From NCBI GenBank assembly GCA_963757335.1, contig CAVWRJ010000021.1:496001-560000 (forward strand): a stretch of DNA of 64,000 nt, read 5' to 3'. The notes beneath the pieces are model-generated. The model was not told where the DNA came from. It saw only the letters and a program-made list of their open reading frames with translations, and did not search any database. The stretch is from DASQPA01 sp963757335 (GTDB lineage Bacteria; Acidobacteriota; Thermoanaerobaculia; Multivoradales; UBA5704). How positions within the stretch are numbered: position 1 is the stretch's first letter; every line of letters starts with the position of its first letter. Position numbers and translations under genes: made by a program. Shown here piece by piece: positions 24,480-33,154 of the stretch.

Positions 24480-24859
24480 ATGCGGTTCAGATACGACGGA
24501 ACTCCCGCTCTGCGGCAGAGCTGTGGCAACCGGCTGCGCGCGGTGCGGCGCTGGTACAGGGCGGCGAGCCAGCGCACCCTGGCCGAGGCGAGCGGCATCA
24601 GCCGCAGCGCCCTCTGCCGCTACGAGAACGGCCTCGCCCTGCCCCAGCCGCTCCACCTCGGCCGCCTCGCCTTCACCCTCCACACGAGCGTCGAGTTCCT
24701 CCTGATCGGCGAGAACCCCCGAGCCGGGAGGACTTCGCGACCATGCGGCTGCACTTCCGGATGGACCGGATCTCCGTTCCCGAGGCGAAGAGCACGCTCC
24801 GGCTGATCGAGGGGATCTTGACGGGAGTGGACCGCCTGTCCGCGCGCGGCGGGCGGTAG
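24480..24859 (+). CDS. XRE-family regulator with a frameshift
   Basis: HTH core CGNRLRAVRRWY, SQRTLAEASGISRSALCRYE, NGLALPQPLHLGRLAF is a clear XRE domain (residues ~14-75). After IGEN the frame breaks in a C5 run (24716-24720). Adding one C restores REDFATMRLHFRMDRISVPE and a helical end stopping at 24859, about 126 residues. As written, translation stops at 24806 with a nonsense tail. Ribosome site GAGGAG precedes the ATG. It follows the duplicated XRE half just as DinB follows the first copy. Confidence 0.7.
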
Positions 24860-24992
24860 GGGAGAGATCCCTCGGTCTCCGAGAGACGAGAGGGCACGGG
24901 GTCGCTTTGAACCTGCGGGCGGGCTCCTTCGGGCGCTCCGCGCAGCCCGTCGTCCATCCGCGGATTCAACCGGACCCAGTGCCGATCTCCCC

Positions 24993-25736
24993 CTAGAACG
25001 CCTGGACGAGCGCCCCGTCCGGCCGGTAGCGGGTCAACTTCCAGACATCCCAGAGAAGTTGGAGGACACAGCCGCCGCTGGTGACGAGGAGACCGATCCC
25101 GATCCAGTGGTTGATGAGTCTCAAGGCGTGCTGATGGGCGACGTCCCCGGTGAACCAGGCGCCAGTCCGGAAGGCGAAGAAGAGGGCGAGGAGGAAGAGG
25201 CTAGTGAGCGTAATCCGAGCCGCCGAGCGGAAGCGAGCCCAGACGGGGAGGACGAGGGTGATCGCGGCTGGGACGATCCCCGCGAGCGAGAGGAGGAGGA
25301 GCGGCAGGTAGAGCACCGGCAGGCCTGGGCCCGGCTGGAGGAAGGCGGCGGCGGTGCCGAGGGCCCAGTCGAGGTAGCGTGGCACGGCCAGCCACCAGGA
25401 GACGAAGAGGGCGAGGACTACGATCTCGGCGATCGATGTCGAGCGCGGGACGCGCGAGGGGTCGCGAGGAACGACCGGGAAGACGTGGAGATGGTCGAGC
25501 AACTGGAGATGTCGTACGGCCCGCCCAATCCGACTTACAGCGTCTACGACACCCTGAAGGTAACGAGGGCCCCGCAGGCCGTACGAAGCGGCGCGTTCGG
25601 TCGCCCCGGATGGCGCCGACACGGCGAGTCGTGCATGAGGATCTTGTGTTATCCTTTTGTGCGATGAAGGGAGCGCTTTGAGGGAAAGAATCGTGATGTG
25701 GCGTCGTTCCTTTGCCTGAGGAGGCAGCCGGTGCAC
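24993..25736 (-). CDS. Multi-pass membrane protein, probably N-terminally truncated
   Basis: From about 25520 down to 24993 the frame reads SIAEIVVLALFVSWWLAVP, a second segment LPVLYLPLLLLSLAGIVPAA, a third SLFLLALFFAFRTGAWF, a fourth IGIGLLVTSGGCVLQLLWDVW and the end KLTRYRPD. This resembles the C-terminal membrane half of proteins with an N-terminal HAAS-type cytoplasmic domain. The first ~80 residues are low-complexity and do not look like that domain, so the gene has probably lost its 5' end. Family assignment is tentative. Confidence 0.5.
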   Translation of the reverse strand: MHRLPPQAKERRHITILSLKALPSSHKRITQDPHARLAVSAPSGATERAASYGLRGPRYLQGVVDAVSRIGRAVRHLQLLDHLHVFPVVPRDPSRVPRSTSIAEIVVLALFVSWWLAVPRYLDWALGTAAAFLQPGPGLPVLYLPLLLLSLAGIVPAAITLVLPVWARFRSAARITLTSLFLLALFFAFRTGAWFTGDVAHQHALRLINHWIGIGLLVTSGGCVLQLLWDVWKLTRYRPDGALVQAF

Positions 25737-26188
25737 TTGGCTCTAGCTTTGCTGGTGCTCGGTTAGGACGGCTCCACGAGTGCCTCAGGTAGTACCGGGA
25801 GAATGCGGCAAGGGGTAAAATGAAGTAACACCGGATTCGTAGAGATGGAGCCAATCTGGGCGTGCACATATGCGATATCACGCAGATGGCTCGTTTGTGG
25901 AGGCTCCAAGCGTCTTTATCTAGTAAGGGTACACCTCGAGGCTCTCCGGGAGCCCAAGGTAGAAAGGGAAGCAGACCCGCAAAGCCATCATGCTGACGGC
26001 GAACTCAACTGTCCCGAGGTCTCCCTGAACTTCAGAATGTACGTTCATCTTGTGATCCCGGATGGTTCCCAGGATTTCGAGGCTTCGCGACACCGTACTC
26101 GGCCCGCTTTCCTCTGGAGAAAGCCCGAGACGATGAATCGGGTGGGTAAAATTTACAATCCTTAGGGCTATCCTGCCAAGGAGAGGAA
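25737..26188. other. Gene-free DNA at the edge of the lower-G+C island
   Basis: About 450 bp. G+C falls visibly relative to the left. No supported gene. The last 20 bp hold the ribosome site (GGAGAGG) of the next gene; promoter not resolved. Confidence 0.5.
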
Positions 26189-26827
26189 ATGGTCGAGCAT
26201 TTATTCAGGAAGACGACGTTCTTGGCGTTGCTGCTGTTGCTTGGTGCTGTCTCCTTAGCGAGGGCTGACCAAGCCTTCGCAATCCCGACCTCGGACAAAG
26301 TGATAAAGGGGGTACTCACTTTGCCGGATGGTTTCAAGGCTCAATTCGTAGTGAGGGATGGGACATGGGTGACAGTGGAGGACACAATCTCTCCTAATCG
26401 GTACTTCTACGCCTTTGACGGAATAGTTGACGCTCCTGGCAAGACGAATTTCCGAGTGTATGAGATTAAGCGCAGCTACCTTAGCAATATGTCCATCAAT
26501 GACAAGGTGACCGAGCAAACCGACCCACCTCTGCCGCGGCACGGGCAGCCTGTCCAACGTGACATCCACGTCGGGCGATATGTGTTGTTTCCGTCTGCCC
26601 AAGGAATCAAGCTATCGGTGAAGGGGATTGAAGAAGGAATTTTCACCACTCCGCCTATCTCAGATCCATCGCGCATCCCTGCTTCTGAATTAGAGAAAAT
26701 CTACGGAGCTGGCGCTTCGGGTAATGGAGCCTGCTGTGTTTCTTGCGGGGGCAGGTCTGTCTGCGCTACCGAAGTTTCGACTTCATGCGGCGCTTGCTCG
26801 GGCGGTGGCGGGGGGCTTTATCAATAA
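26189..26827 (+). CDS. Secreted protein with a Cys/Gly-rich C-terminus
   Basis: 212 residues. Signal peptide (FLALLLLLGAVSLARADQ, residues ~10-28), then a beta-rich domain of ~150 residues I do not recognise. A Gly-rich tail at ~178-212 follows, in which six Cys are packed (ACCVSCGGRSVCATEVSTSC then GAC) before a poly-Gly end. The tail looks like a RiPP core or metal/disulfide knot; the signal peptide and long N-terminal domain argue against a simple RiPP precursor. Good ribosome site. Codon use is less G+C-biased than in the core genes. Confidence 0.6.
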   Translation: MVEHLFRKTTFLALLLLLGAVSLARADQAFAIPTSDKVIKGVLTLPDGFKAQFVVRDGTWVTVEDTISPNRYFYAFDGIVDAPGKTNFRVYEIKRSYLSNMSINDKVTEQTDPPLPRHGQPVQRDIHVGRYVLFPSAQGIKLSVKGIEEGIFTTPPISDPSRIPASELEKIYGAGASGNGACCVSCGGRSVCATEVSTSCGACSGGGGGLYQ

Positions 26828-26864
26828 TAATAGCCTTGGCGCCTCAGATCTTGGCCGGAGGCCC

Positions 26865-28130
26865 TTGATAAAGTTGAAGTGGGGTATATCCTGGAAGGTG
26901 TTTTTGGTCGCGATTGCAATTGCGGCCTATATTTTGTCTCAATTGTTCTGCAGTGGTAGGCTCGAAAGAATATCAAGGCTTTCCAAGAACGAGGAAATTC
27001 CTGGACCTGGCCCTGGGTTATCTGCTTCCCTTTTGAAGGGGTTATCGTTTTCTCCTTCAGGTGAGTTGGTCGGTATATATCAGCATCCCCACACGGGCAA
27101 ATCAGGGGCGTCTGCAATTTCCGTTGTCCGCTGGGATGCTGTGTGGTTTTCTCCTAGCCGTACCGATATTGATTTGGAAAGGTTTGTCGAACCTGCGGAG
27201 TCAGGGGCTTTTTCTGCGAAGCCAAGTACTTTCGTGGAGGGCGGTGAAGCTATTCAATTGACTACACCCACGCCCGCGAATACAGCAATTTATCAGATAT
27301 CTCGTGACGGGTACACCCTGGTTAGGTCTTGGCAAAATAACATTTATATTAATCATGTTGACGAGTTTGCGAGACTTGGTGGGCCTCTGGGAACGAGAGT
27401 AATTTCAATGGGGAGTCTCGCTCCCGTCGTGGCGTTGGCAATCCTTGAACCCGACCGAGCCGTGACGATTCATGCGAATAGTGCGTTTTGGGCTTGGGAT
27501 TTAAAAGCTGGCAAGCGACTCGACGATTTGAACACACAATTAAGACCAGCCCAATGGTCGATCCTCTCTCGGGGCTCCTATGTGATGCTGTCAGCTCCTG
27601 GAGCTTGTCTGCGCTTCACTGTGATGCCGCAACGGTTGGATCACCTAGTTTTTTCTTCCATATCTGACAGTACTAGCGCGACTTTAACGGAGGCGGGGTC
27701 ACCCATACTTGGTGCGGGGATGGGCATGGTGGTGTTCCCCCAAGTGTCGAGGAGCGGTCGCACGGTCAAGATAGAGGGGTTTTTGGGGCCAGTGCGAGCC
27801 TTGGCGTCTTATGACGAAACGGATACGATCGTAGGAGGCCAGGAAGCAGGCCTGTATTCAATCAGTAAGAGCTCGCGGATCGACCGTTTGCTTTGGACTC
27901 CACCGGTACGACGTATTGCTGTAAATTCAACTTCTTTGGCTTATGCCACAGATCAGGGAATAGCAGTTGCGCGAATCGGTAAGGAGTGGCGGCTGAGCGA
28001 GGATGGCAAGCTTCCGCTAGCCCTTATGTTTTCTTTGATAAGCGCGCTAGCGTTCATCCGGGTGATCATTTTTGATTGGCTGGATTGGAAGTTCGAAGAA
28101 AGTCCTGACCTTTTTCGTAAAAAGAAGTAG
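26865..28130 (+). CDS. Membrane-anchored propeller-like protein of unknown function
   Basis: About 420 residues. Membrane segments near both ends (VFLVAIAIAAYILSQLF and ALMFSLISALAFIRVIIF). Between them lies a soluble region of ~330 residues with repeated short beta-strand patterns (LSFSPSGELVGIYQ, SRDGYTLVRSW) suggesting a divergent propeller. The start is uncertain: the frame is open back to 26724, overlapping the upstream gene, but a TTG at 26865 or 26874 follows a GGAGG and clears the overlap. Lower G+C than neighbours. Confidence 0.55.
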   Translation: MIKLKWGISWKVFLVAIAIAAYILSQLFCSGRLERISRLSKNEEIPGPGPGLSASLLKGLSFSPSGELVGIYQHPHTGKSGASAISVVRWDAVWFSPSRTDIDLERFVEPAESGAFSAKPSTFVEGGEAIQLTTPTPANTAIYQISRDGYTLVRSWQNNIYINHVDEFARLGGPLGTRVISMGSLAPVVALAILEPDRAVTIHANSAFWAWDLKAGKRLDDLNTQLRPAQWSILSRGSYVMLSAPGACLRFTVMPQRLDHLVFSSISDSTSATLTEAGSPILGAGMGMVVFPQVSRSGRTVKIEGFLGPVRALASYDETDTIVGGQEAGLYSISKSSRIDRLLWTPPVRRIAVNSTSLAYATDQGIAVARIGKEWRLSEDGKLPLALMFSLISALAFIRVIIFDWLDWKFEESPDLFRKKK

Positions 28131-28143
28131 CTCTGTGCGACAC

Positions 28144-28656
28144 TCATTCTTCTAGTTTTGCCGGACTTAGGGCGGCATTCTTAAGCTGCGCCAGGATGCG
28201 TAGCAGAATTTTTCTAATGTTTGCAGGATGACATCCGATCCGGGCCGCGAGTTCCGTCGGGCCCAATTCTTCGAAGAACCGAAGGTGGATAATGTCTCGA
28301 TGCTCTTTACCCAAGCTCGCTGCTAGCTTCCTGATATCCAAGATGACATCGCATCCTTCTTGAGGAGGCGAACAGGTATTTGGAAGCGCCTGCAACTCCT
28401 CGTCACCGATCGACTGCAGCAACCGGCCCCACACCCGCTGCTTCCTGTGGTACGCGATGCAGAGGTTTTTAGCGGTGACCAGGATCCATCTTTCTTTTTG
28501 GTTGATCTCAGGCCAGTGGGTGAGCGCGATGATTATCGCGTCTTGAATGAGATCCTCTCCATCTTGGAGGGGGATCCGATAGTGTCCCGTCAAAGTCCGC
28601 AGCCGCGGTGTCAGGACCGCGAGAACTTCGGCGAGGTCTTCGATCTCTTTGGTCAT
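28144..28656 (-). CDS. RNA polymerase sigma factor, ECF-like
   Basis: 170 residues. Region 2: QDGEDLIQDAIIIALTHW and a W-containing helix (NQKERWILVTAKNLCIAYHR). Region 4: LGKEHRDIIHLRFFEELGPTELAARIG with the HTH NIRKILLRIL. Length is normal for an ECF sigma. No anti-sigma gene is adjacent. It converges on the membrane propeller gene, 13 bp apart, and may control the island. Confidence 0.85.
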   Translation of the reverse strand: MTKEIEDLAEVLAVLTPRLRTLTGHYRIPLQDGEDLIQDAIIIALTHWPEINQKERWILVTAKNLCIAYHRKQRVWGRLLQSIGDEELQALPNTCSPPQEGCDVILDIRKLAASLGKEHRDIIHLRFFEELGPTELAARIGCHPANIRKILLRILAQLKNAALSPAKLEE

Positions 28657-29413
28657 CTCTAAGTACCGTTTACGAGATTGCTTCTACCGAAGCGCTACGA
28701 ATCCCCCATCTCTTTGTGCTTCAGGCGTAGACACGAGGGGAGGCCAAAGAGGTTAGGCCCATCCCAAAATTTGCATGAAGGTGAAGGAGCCATAGCGCTT
28801 TTGAATAGAAGGCCCTTCAATTCTACTACGTTTCGCTCTCCCGTCGAGGGACAAGTTGGGCGTAAGCCGCGCTATACTCCCCCACGGACGCCGCACCCCC
28901 TCTGGCCCCGCGGGAGCGGTGACCTTCTACGTTCCCGATGACGCCTGGCGCTGGAGGAGGCGCGGACGACGATCTTTCCGGAGAGCCACTGGCTCGATGA
29001 GGTGGTATCGGCTCCTCGAAGAAGAAGGCCGAAGTCTACTACTGCCAGGCATGCGGAGACGCCAAGGAGGAGTGGCGCGCGAGCCACCCGGACACGTCGC
29101 GACCTGCTCCCGTCGGAGAGAAAACGTCTCATCCCCCTAGACATACCCTCCCAACCTCTGGCACAATACCCGTCCCTCTCCTCGAACCGCCCCTCCAGGG
29201 GGTGTCCGCAGCGGCAGGGAAACGAAGGGTCCAGTTGTTCTTCCGAGGCACAAGGGCTTTACACGAGCGGGAAGAAGTCATAAGATTGTCCGGTTTCACT
29301 GCCAGCGTCCCGGGCAACGGCGTCGGGCGGCAGTATAGGAATGTCCGGCATGCTAGCCACCGAGAGTCCGGCGAAGGTCGGGCGACCGGGGGTGACCGGG
29401 CGAGTGTCCCAAA
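28657..29413. other. Gene-free region between the sigma factor and the tRNA-Thr/tuf cluster
   Basis: About 760 bp. Several short open frames overlap here, none with good codon structure or homology I can see. The right end must carry the promoter of the tRNA-Thr/tuf transcript; a TATAGG at 29335 is a weak -10 candidate. Confidence 0.5.
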
Positions 29414-29488
<75 letters not shown>

Positions 29489-29559
29489 TACTTCAGTCAT
29501 CATCAAGATACCAAGATCACTATAGGCACCAAGAGAGCTTAGGAGGCACCTGAAGAGCC

Positions 29560-30753
29560 ATGGGTAAGGAAAAATTCAACCGGAACAAGCCGCACGTCAA
29601 CATCGGCACGATCGGCCATGTCGACCACGGCAAGACGACGCTGACCGCGGCGATCACCCGGGTGCTGGCTTCCAAGGGTCTCGCGAGCTTCGTCGCCTTC
29701 GACCAGATCGACAAGGCGCCGGAGGAGCGGGAGCGGGGCATCACGATCGCCACGGCGCACGTCGAGTACCAGAGCGAGAAGCGCCACTACGCGCACGTCG
29801 ACTGCCCGGGCCACGCCGACTACGTGAAGAACATGATCACCGGCGCGGCGCAGATGGACGGCGCCATCCTGGTGGTGTCGGCGGCGGACGGCCCGATGCC
29901 GCAGACGCGGGAGCACATCCTGCTGTCGCGGCAGGTGGGCGTGCCGTACATGGTGGTGTTCATGAACAAGTGCGACATGGTGGACGATCCGGAGCTCCTC
30001 GACCTAGTCGAGCTGGAGCTGCGGGAGCTTCTGTCCTCCTACGACTTCCCGGGCGACGACATCCCGATCATCCGAGGCTCGGCGCTCAAGGCTCTGGAGA
30101 GCGGCAAGGCCGACGACGAGTGGGGCGCCAAGATCATCGAGCTGATCGATGCGGTCGACTCCTACATCCCGGTGCCGGAGCGGGCGATCGACAAGGACTT
30201 CCTGATGCCGATCGAGGACATCTTCTCGATCTCCGGCCGCGGCACGGTGGTGACCGGGCGGGTGGAGCGCGGGATCGTCAAGGTCGGCGACGAGGTCGAG
30301 ATCATCGGCATCCGTCCGACGGTGAAGACGATCGTGACCGGGGTCGAGATGTTCAAGAAGCTCCTGGACCGGGGCGAGGCGGGCGACAACATCGGAGTGC
30401 TGCTCCGCGGCACCAAGAAGGACGACGTGGAGCGCGGTCAGGTGCTGGCGAAGCCGGGGTCGATCACGCCGCACACGGTGTTCAAGGGCGAGGTGTACAT
30501 CCTGACCAAGGAGGAGGGCGGGCGTCACACGCCGTTCTTCAACGGGTACCGGCCGCAGTTCTACTTCCGTACGACGGACGTGACGGGAGTGGCGAAGCTG
30601 CCGGACGGGACGGAGATGGTGATGCCGGGGGACAACGTGAGCCTGGAAGTGACGCTGATCGCGCCGATCGCCATGGAAAAGGGCGTGCGCTTCGCCATCC
30701 GCGAGGGTGGCCGCACGGTCGGCGCCGGCACGGTTACAGATATCGTGAAGTAA
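29560..30753 (+). CDS. tuf: Elongation factor Tu
   Basis: 397 residues, full length. GTPase motifs GHVDHGKT (19-26), the switch region RGITIATAHVEY, DCPGHADY and NKCD, then domains II and III to the standard end (TVGAGTVTDIVK). Delivers aminoacyl-tRNA to the ribosome. Flanked by tRNA-Thr and tRNA-Trp, then secE-nusG, the common tuf-secE-nusG-rpl order. Confidence 0.98.
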   Translation: MGKEKFNRNKPHVNIGTIGHVDHGKTTLTAAITRVLASKGLASFVAFDQIDKAPEERERGITIATAHVEYQSEKRHYAHVDCPGHADYVKNMITGAAQMDGAILVVSAADGPMPQTREHILLSRQVGVPYMVVFMNKCDMVDDPELLDLVELELRELLSSYDFPGDDIPIIRGSALKALESGKADDEWGAKIIELIDAVDSYIPVPERAIDKDFLMPIEDIFSISGRGTVVTGRVERGIVKVGDEVEIIGIRPTVKTIVTGVEMFKKLLDRGEAGDNIGVLLRGTKKDDVERGQVLAKPGSITPHTVFKGEVYILTKEEGGRHTPFFNGYRPQFYFRTTDVTGVAKLPDGTEMVMPGDNVSLEVTLIAPIAMEKGVRFAIREGGRTVGAGTVTDIVK

Positions 30754-30777
30754 GAAGGCGGAGAAGAGTTTCGATAC

Positions 30778-30854
30778 AGGCCAGTAGCTCGAACTGGTAG
30801 AGCATCGGTCTCCAAAACCGAGGGTTGGGGGTTCGAATCCCTCCTGGCCTGCCA
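30778..30854 (+). tRNA. tRNA-Trp (anticodon CCA)
   Basis: Acceptor stem AGGCCAG/CTGGCCT, anticodon stem CGGTC side with loop holding CCA, T loop GTTCGAATC, encoded CCA end. Lies 24 bp after tuf and 47 bp before secE. Confidence 0.95.
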
Positions 30855-30901
30855 AATTTTTCGAGCCTAGACGTTTTACCGGGATCGAGGAAAAAGCCAT
30901 C

Positions 30902-31165
30902 ATGGGTTGGATCGTTCTGCTCGTCGTCGTCGCGGCGCTCGCCGGCCTGGGATACTGGGTGTGGAGCGCCGGGCACTGGAATCGCGGCAGGGACTTCCTC
31001 CGCGAGACCAATATCGAGATGAAGAAAGTCTCCTTTCCAGGCAAGGATGAGGTGATGTCGACGACGATCATCGTCATCATCGTCAGCTTCATCTTCGCGG
31101 TCTTCCTCTGGGGGGCGGACGTCATCATCCACAAGGGCTACGAGTGGATCATCAACAAGCTCTAG
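30902..31165 (+). CDS. secE: Preprotein translocase subunit SecE
   Basis: 87 residues. The SecE core is FLRETNIEMKKVSFPGKDEV (amphipathic helix with the conserved K-K-V-x-F/W-P) followed by the membrane helix TTIIVIIVSFIFAVFLWGAD. An additional N-terminal hydrophobic segment (IVLLVVVAALAGLGYWVW) precedes it, so it has two rather than one membrane spans. Part of SecYEG. Confidence 0.93.
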   Translation: MGWIVLLVVVAALAGLGYWVWSAGHWNRGRDFLRETNIEMKKVSFPGKDEVMSTTIIVIIVSFIFAVFLWGADVIIHKGYEWIINKL

Positions 31166-31168
31166 GGG

Positions 31169-31738
31169 ATGGCCATGGCAGATAGCAACGAAGTGACCTC
31201 GATCGCGACCGAGCGCAAGTGGTACATCGTCCACACCTACTCCGGTTTCGAGGAGCGGGTGAAGGAGACCATGCGGCAGCGCGCCGACGCGCTCGGCATG
31301 GGCGCGGCGTTCGGCGAGATCCGGATTCCCACCGAGACCGTGGTCGAGTACAAGAACGGCAAGAAGCGCGAGACGCAGCGCAAGTTTTTCCCCGGCTACA
31401 TCCTGGTCGAGATGGAGATGTCCGACGCCGCCTGGCACGTGGTCAAGAACACGCCCAAGGTCACCGGCTTCGTGGGGACCGGCAAGAAGCCGACCCCGCT
31501 CTCCCAGCTGGAGGTCGACCAGATCCTGGAGCAGGTGGTCACCGCCAAGGAGAAGCCAAAGCCCAAGTACCTGTTCGAGAAGGCCGAGCCGGTGCGGATC
31601 ACCGACGGCCCGTTCAACAACTTCACCGGCGTCGTGGACGAGGTCAACCTCGACCGCAACACGCTCAAGGTGATGGTCACCATCTTCGGCCGGCAGACGC
31701 CGGTCGAGCTGGACTTCTCGCAGGTGCAGAAGATCTAA
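31169..31738 (+). CDS. nusG: Transcription termination/antitermination factor NusG
   Basis: 189 residues. NGN domain (KWYIVHTYSGFEERVKETM, FFPGYILVEMEM, VTGFVGTGKKPTPL) and C-terminal KOW domain (VRITDGPFNNFTGVVDEV). Binds RNA polymerase and Rho or S10. Three bases after secE. A second ATG two codons in is an alternative start. Confidence 0.97.
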   Translation: MAMADSNEVTSIATERKWYIVHTYSGFEERVKETMRQRADALGMGAAFGEIRIPTETVVEYKNGKKRETQRKFFPGYILVEMEMSDAAWHVVKNTPKVTGFVGTGKKPTPLSQLEVDQILEQVVTAKEKPKPKYLFEKAEPVRITDGPFNNFTGVVDEVNLDRNTLKVMVTIFGRQTPVELDFSQVQKI

Positions 31739-31815
31739 GGGTCCTTTCGATCCGAGGACGGACTCCTGGCTGCGCGAAGCGCCCGAAGGAGTCCGCCCGC
31801 AGGATCAAAGGACCC
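31739..31815 (+). ncRNA. Structured RNA element, copy 1 (upstream of rplK)
   Basis: 77 nt starting at the base after the nusG stop. Closing stem GGGTCCTTT-C-GATCC (31739-31753) pairs with GGATCAAAGGACCC (31802-31815). Inside, a second stem CGGACTCC/GGAGTCCG and an apical GCGC-GAA-GCGC hairpin. A near-identical element precedes rplJ; the closing stems differ by compensating changes. Probably a cis-acting leader, attenuator or processing signal. Confidence 0.7.
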
Positions 31816-31866
31816 GCGATTTCGGCGGGACGTCGATAGGTCGATAGAAGAAGAGAGGACGGAGCG

Positions 31867-32292
31867 ATGGCGAAGAAAGTCACAGGGATGGTCAAGCTGC
31901 AGATTCCTGCCGGGGCGGCAACGCCGGCCCCGCCCGTGGGCCCGGCCCTCGGTCAGGCGGGCGTCAATATCATGGACTTCTGCAAGAACTTCAACGCCCG
32001 CACCCAGGGGCAGCCGGGCATGATCATCCCGGTCGTGGTCACCGTCTTCTCCGATCGCAGCTACACCTTCATCACCAAGACGCCGCCGGCCGCCATTCTG
32101 CTGCGCAAGGCGGCGGGGGTGGAGAAGGGGTCGGGCGAGCCCAACAAGAAGAAGGTCGGCAAGGTGACCCAGGCGCAGGTCGAGGAGATCGCCAAGACCA
32201 AGCTGCCGGATCTGAACGCCGCGAGCCTCGAGGCGGCCATCCGGATCATCGAGGGTACGGCCCGCTCCATGGGCCTCGAAATTTCGGCGTAA
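31867..32292 (+). CDS. rplK: 50S ribosomal protein L11
   Basis: 141 residues. KKVTGMVKLQIPAGAATPAP, PPVGPALGQAGVNIMDFCK, the VTVFSDRSYTFITKTPPA linker and the C-terminal rRNA-binding domain ending in GTARSMGLEIS. Binds the GTPase centre of 23S rRNA. Confidence 0.98.
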   Translation: MAKKVTGMVKLQIPAGAATPAPPVGPALGQAGVNIMDFCKNFNARTQGQPGMIIPVVVTVFSDRSYTFITKTPPAAILLRKAAGVEKGSGEPNKKKVGKVTQAQVEEIAKTKLPDLNAASLEAAIRIIEGTARSMGLEISA

Positions 32293-32326
32293 GCGTCCCC
32301 ACCATTGGGGGCGAGGAGACAATGAC

Positions 32327-33031
32327 GTGGCGAAGCACGGAAAGAAGTTCAAGCAGGCGGTGACCAAGGTCGAGCCCCGGGTCTATCCGCTCCAGGACGC
32401 GCTCCAGCTGGCGAAAGACGCCTCGTTCGTCAAGTTCGACGAGACGGTGGAGATCGCGCTCCGGCTGGGGGTCGACCCCAAGCATGCCGACCAGATGGTG
32501 CGCGGCACCGTCGTCCTGCCGCACGGCCTGGGCAAGACCGCCCGCGTCCTCGTCTTCGCCTCCGGCGAGAAGCTCCGCGAGGCCGAGGAGGCCGGGGCGG
32601 ACTACGTCGGCGGCGACGACCTGGCGAAGAAGATCGAGGGCGGCTGGCTGGAGTTCGACGCCGTCGTCTCGACCCCCGACATGATGCGGGTCGTCGGCCG
32701 GCTCGGCAAGGTGCTGGGCCCCCGCGGCCTGATGCCGAACCCGAAGGCGGGGACGGTCAGCTTCGACGTCGCCAAGGCGGTCTCTGAGATCAAGGCCGGC
32801 AAGGTGGAGTTCAGAGTCGACAAGACGGGCATCATCCACGCCCCGGTGGGCAAGCTCTCCTTCGGCACCGACCGCCTGAAGGAGAACGCCGACGCCCTGA
32901 TCGGCGCCGTGCTCAAGGCGAAGCCCGCCGCCGCCAAGGGCAAGTACGTGAAATCGGTCGCCCTTTCCTCCACCATGGGCCCCGGCATCAAGGTGGACGA
33001 GAGCCTTTTGACGGTTGCGGCCGAGACTTAA
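32327..33031 (+). CDS. rplA: 50S ribosomal protein L1
   Basis: 234 residues, GTG start with GAGGAG upstream. Typical L1 stretches include ALRLGVDPKHADQMVRGTV, LGKVLGPRGLMPNPKAGTV and VEFRVDKTGIIHAPVGK, then the end KSVALSSTMGPGIKVD. Binds the L1 stalk and, in many bacteria, the operon's own mRNA. Confidence 0.98.
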   Translation: MAKHGKKFKQAVTKVEPRVYPLQDALQLAKDASFVKFDETVEIALRLGVDPKHADQMVRGTVVLPHGLGKTARVLVFASGEKLREAEEAGADYVGGDDLAKKIEGGWLEFDAVVSTPDMMRVVGRLGKVLGPRGLMPNPKAGTVSFDVAKAVSEIKAGKVEFRVDKTGIIHAPVGKLSFGTDRLKENADALIGAVLKAKPAAAKGKYVKSVALSSTMGPGIKVDESLLTVAAET

Positions 33032-33042
33032 AAGTGGGTACA

Positions 33043-33121
33043 GGGTCCGTTTGAATCCGAGGACGGACGACTGGCTGCGCGGAGCGCCCGAAGGAGGCCG
33101 CCCGCAGGTTCAAATGGACCC
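33043..33121 (+). ncRNA. Structured RNA element, copy 2 (upstream of rplJ)
   Basis: 79 nt, 11 nt after the rplA stop. Closing stem GGGTCCGTTTGAATCC (33043-33058) pairs with GGTTCAAATGGACCC (33107-33121). The core CCGAGGACGGAC...CTGGCTGCGCG.AGCGCCCGAAGGAG is nearly identical to copy 1, while the outer stem differs in sequence but still pairs. It takes the position of the L10 leader that senses L10-(L12)4. Confidence 0.7.
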
Positions 33122-33154
33122 GGTACTAGAAAGAGAGCTAGGGAGAGACCCGCG

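Noticed and set aside
28860..29140. Short coding region before tRNA-Thr
   Set aside because: Overlapping short frames in several phases, none with a ribosome site or protein-like composition.
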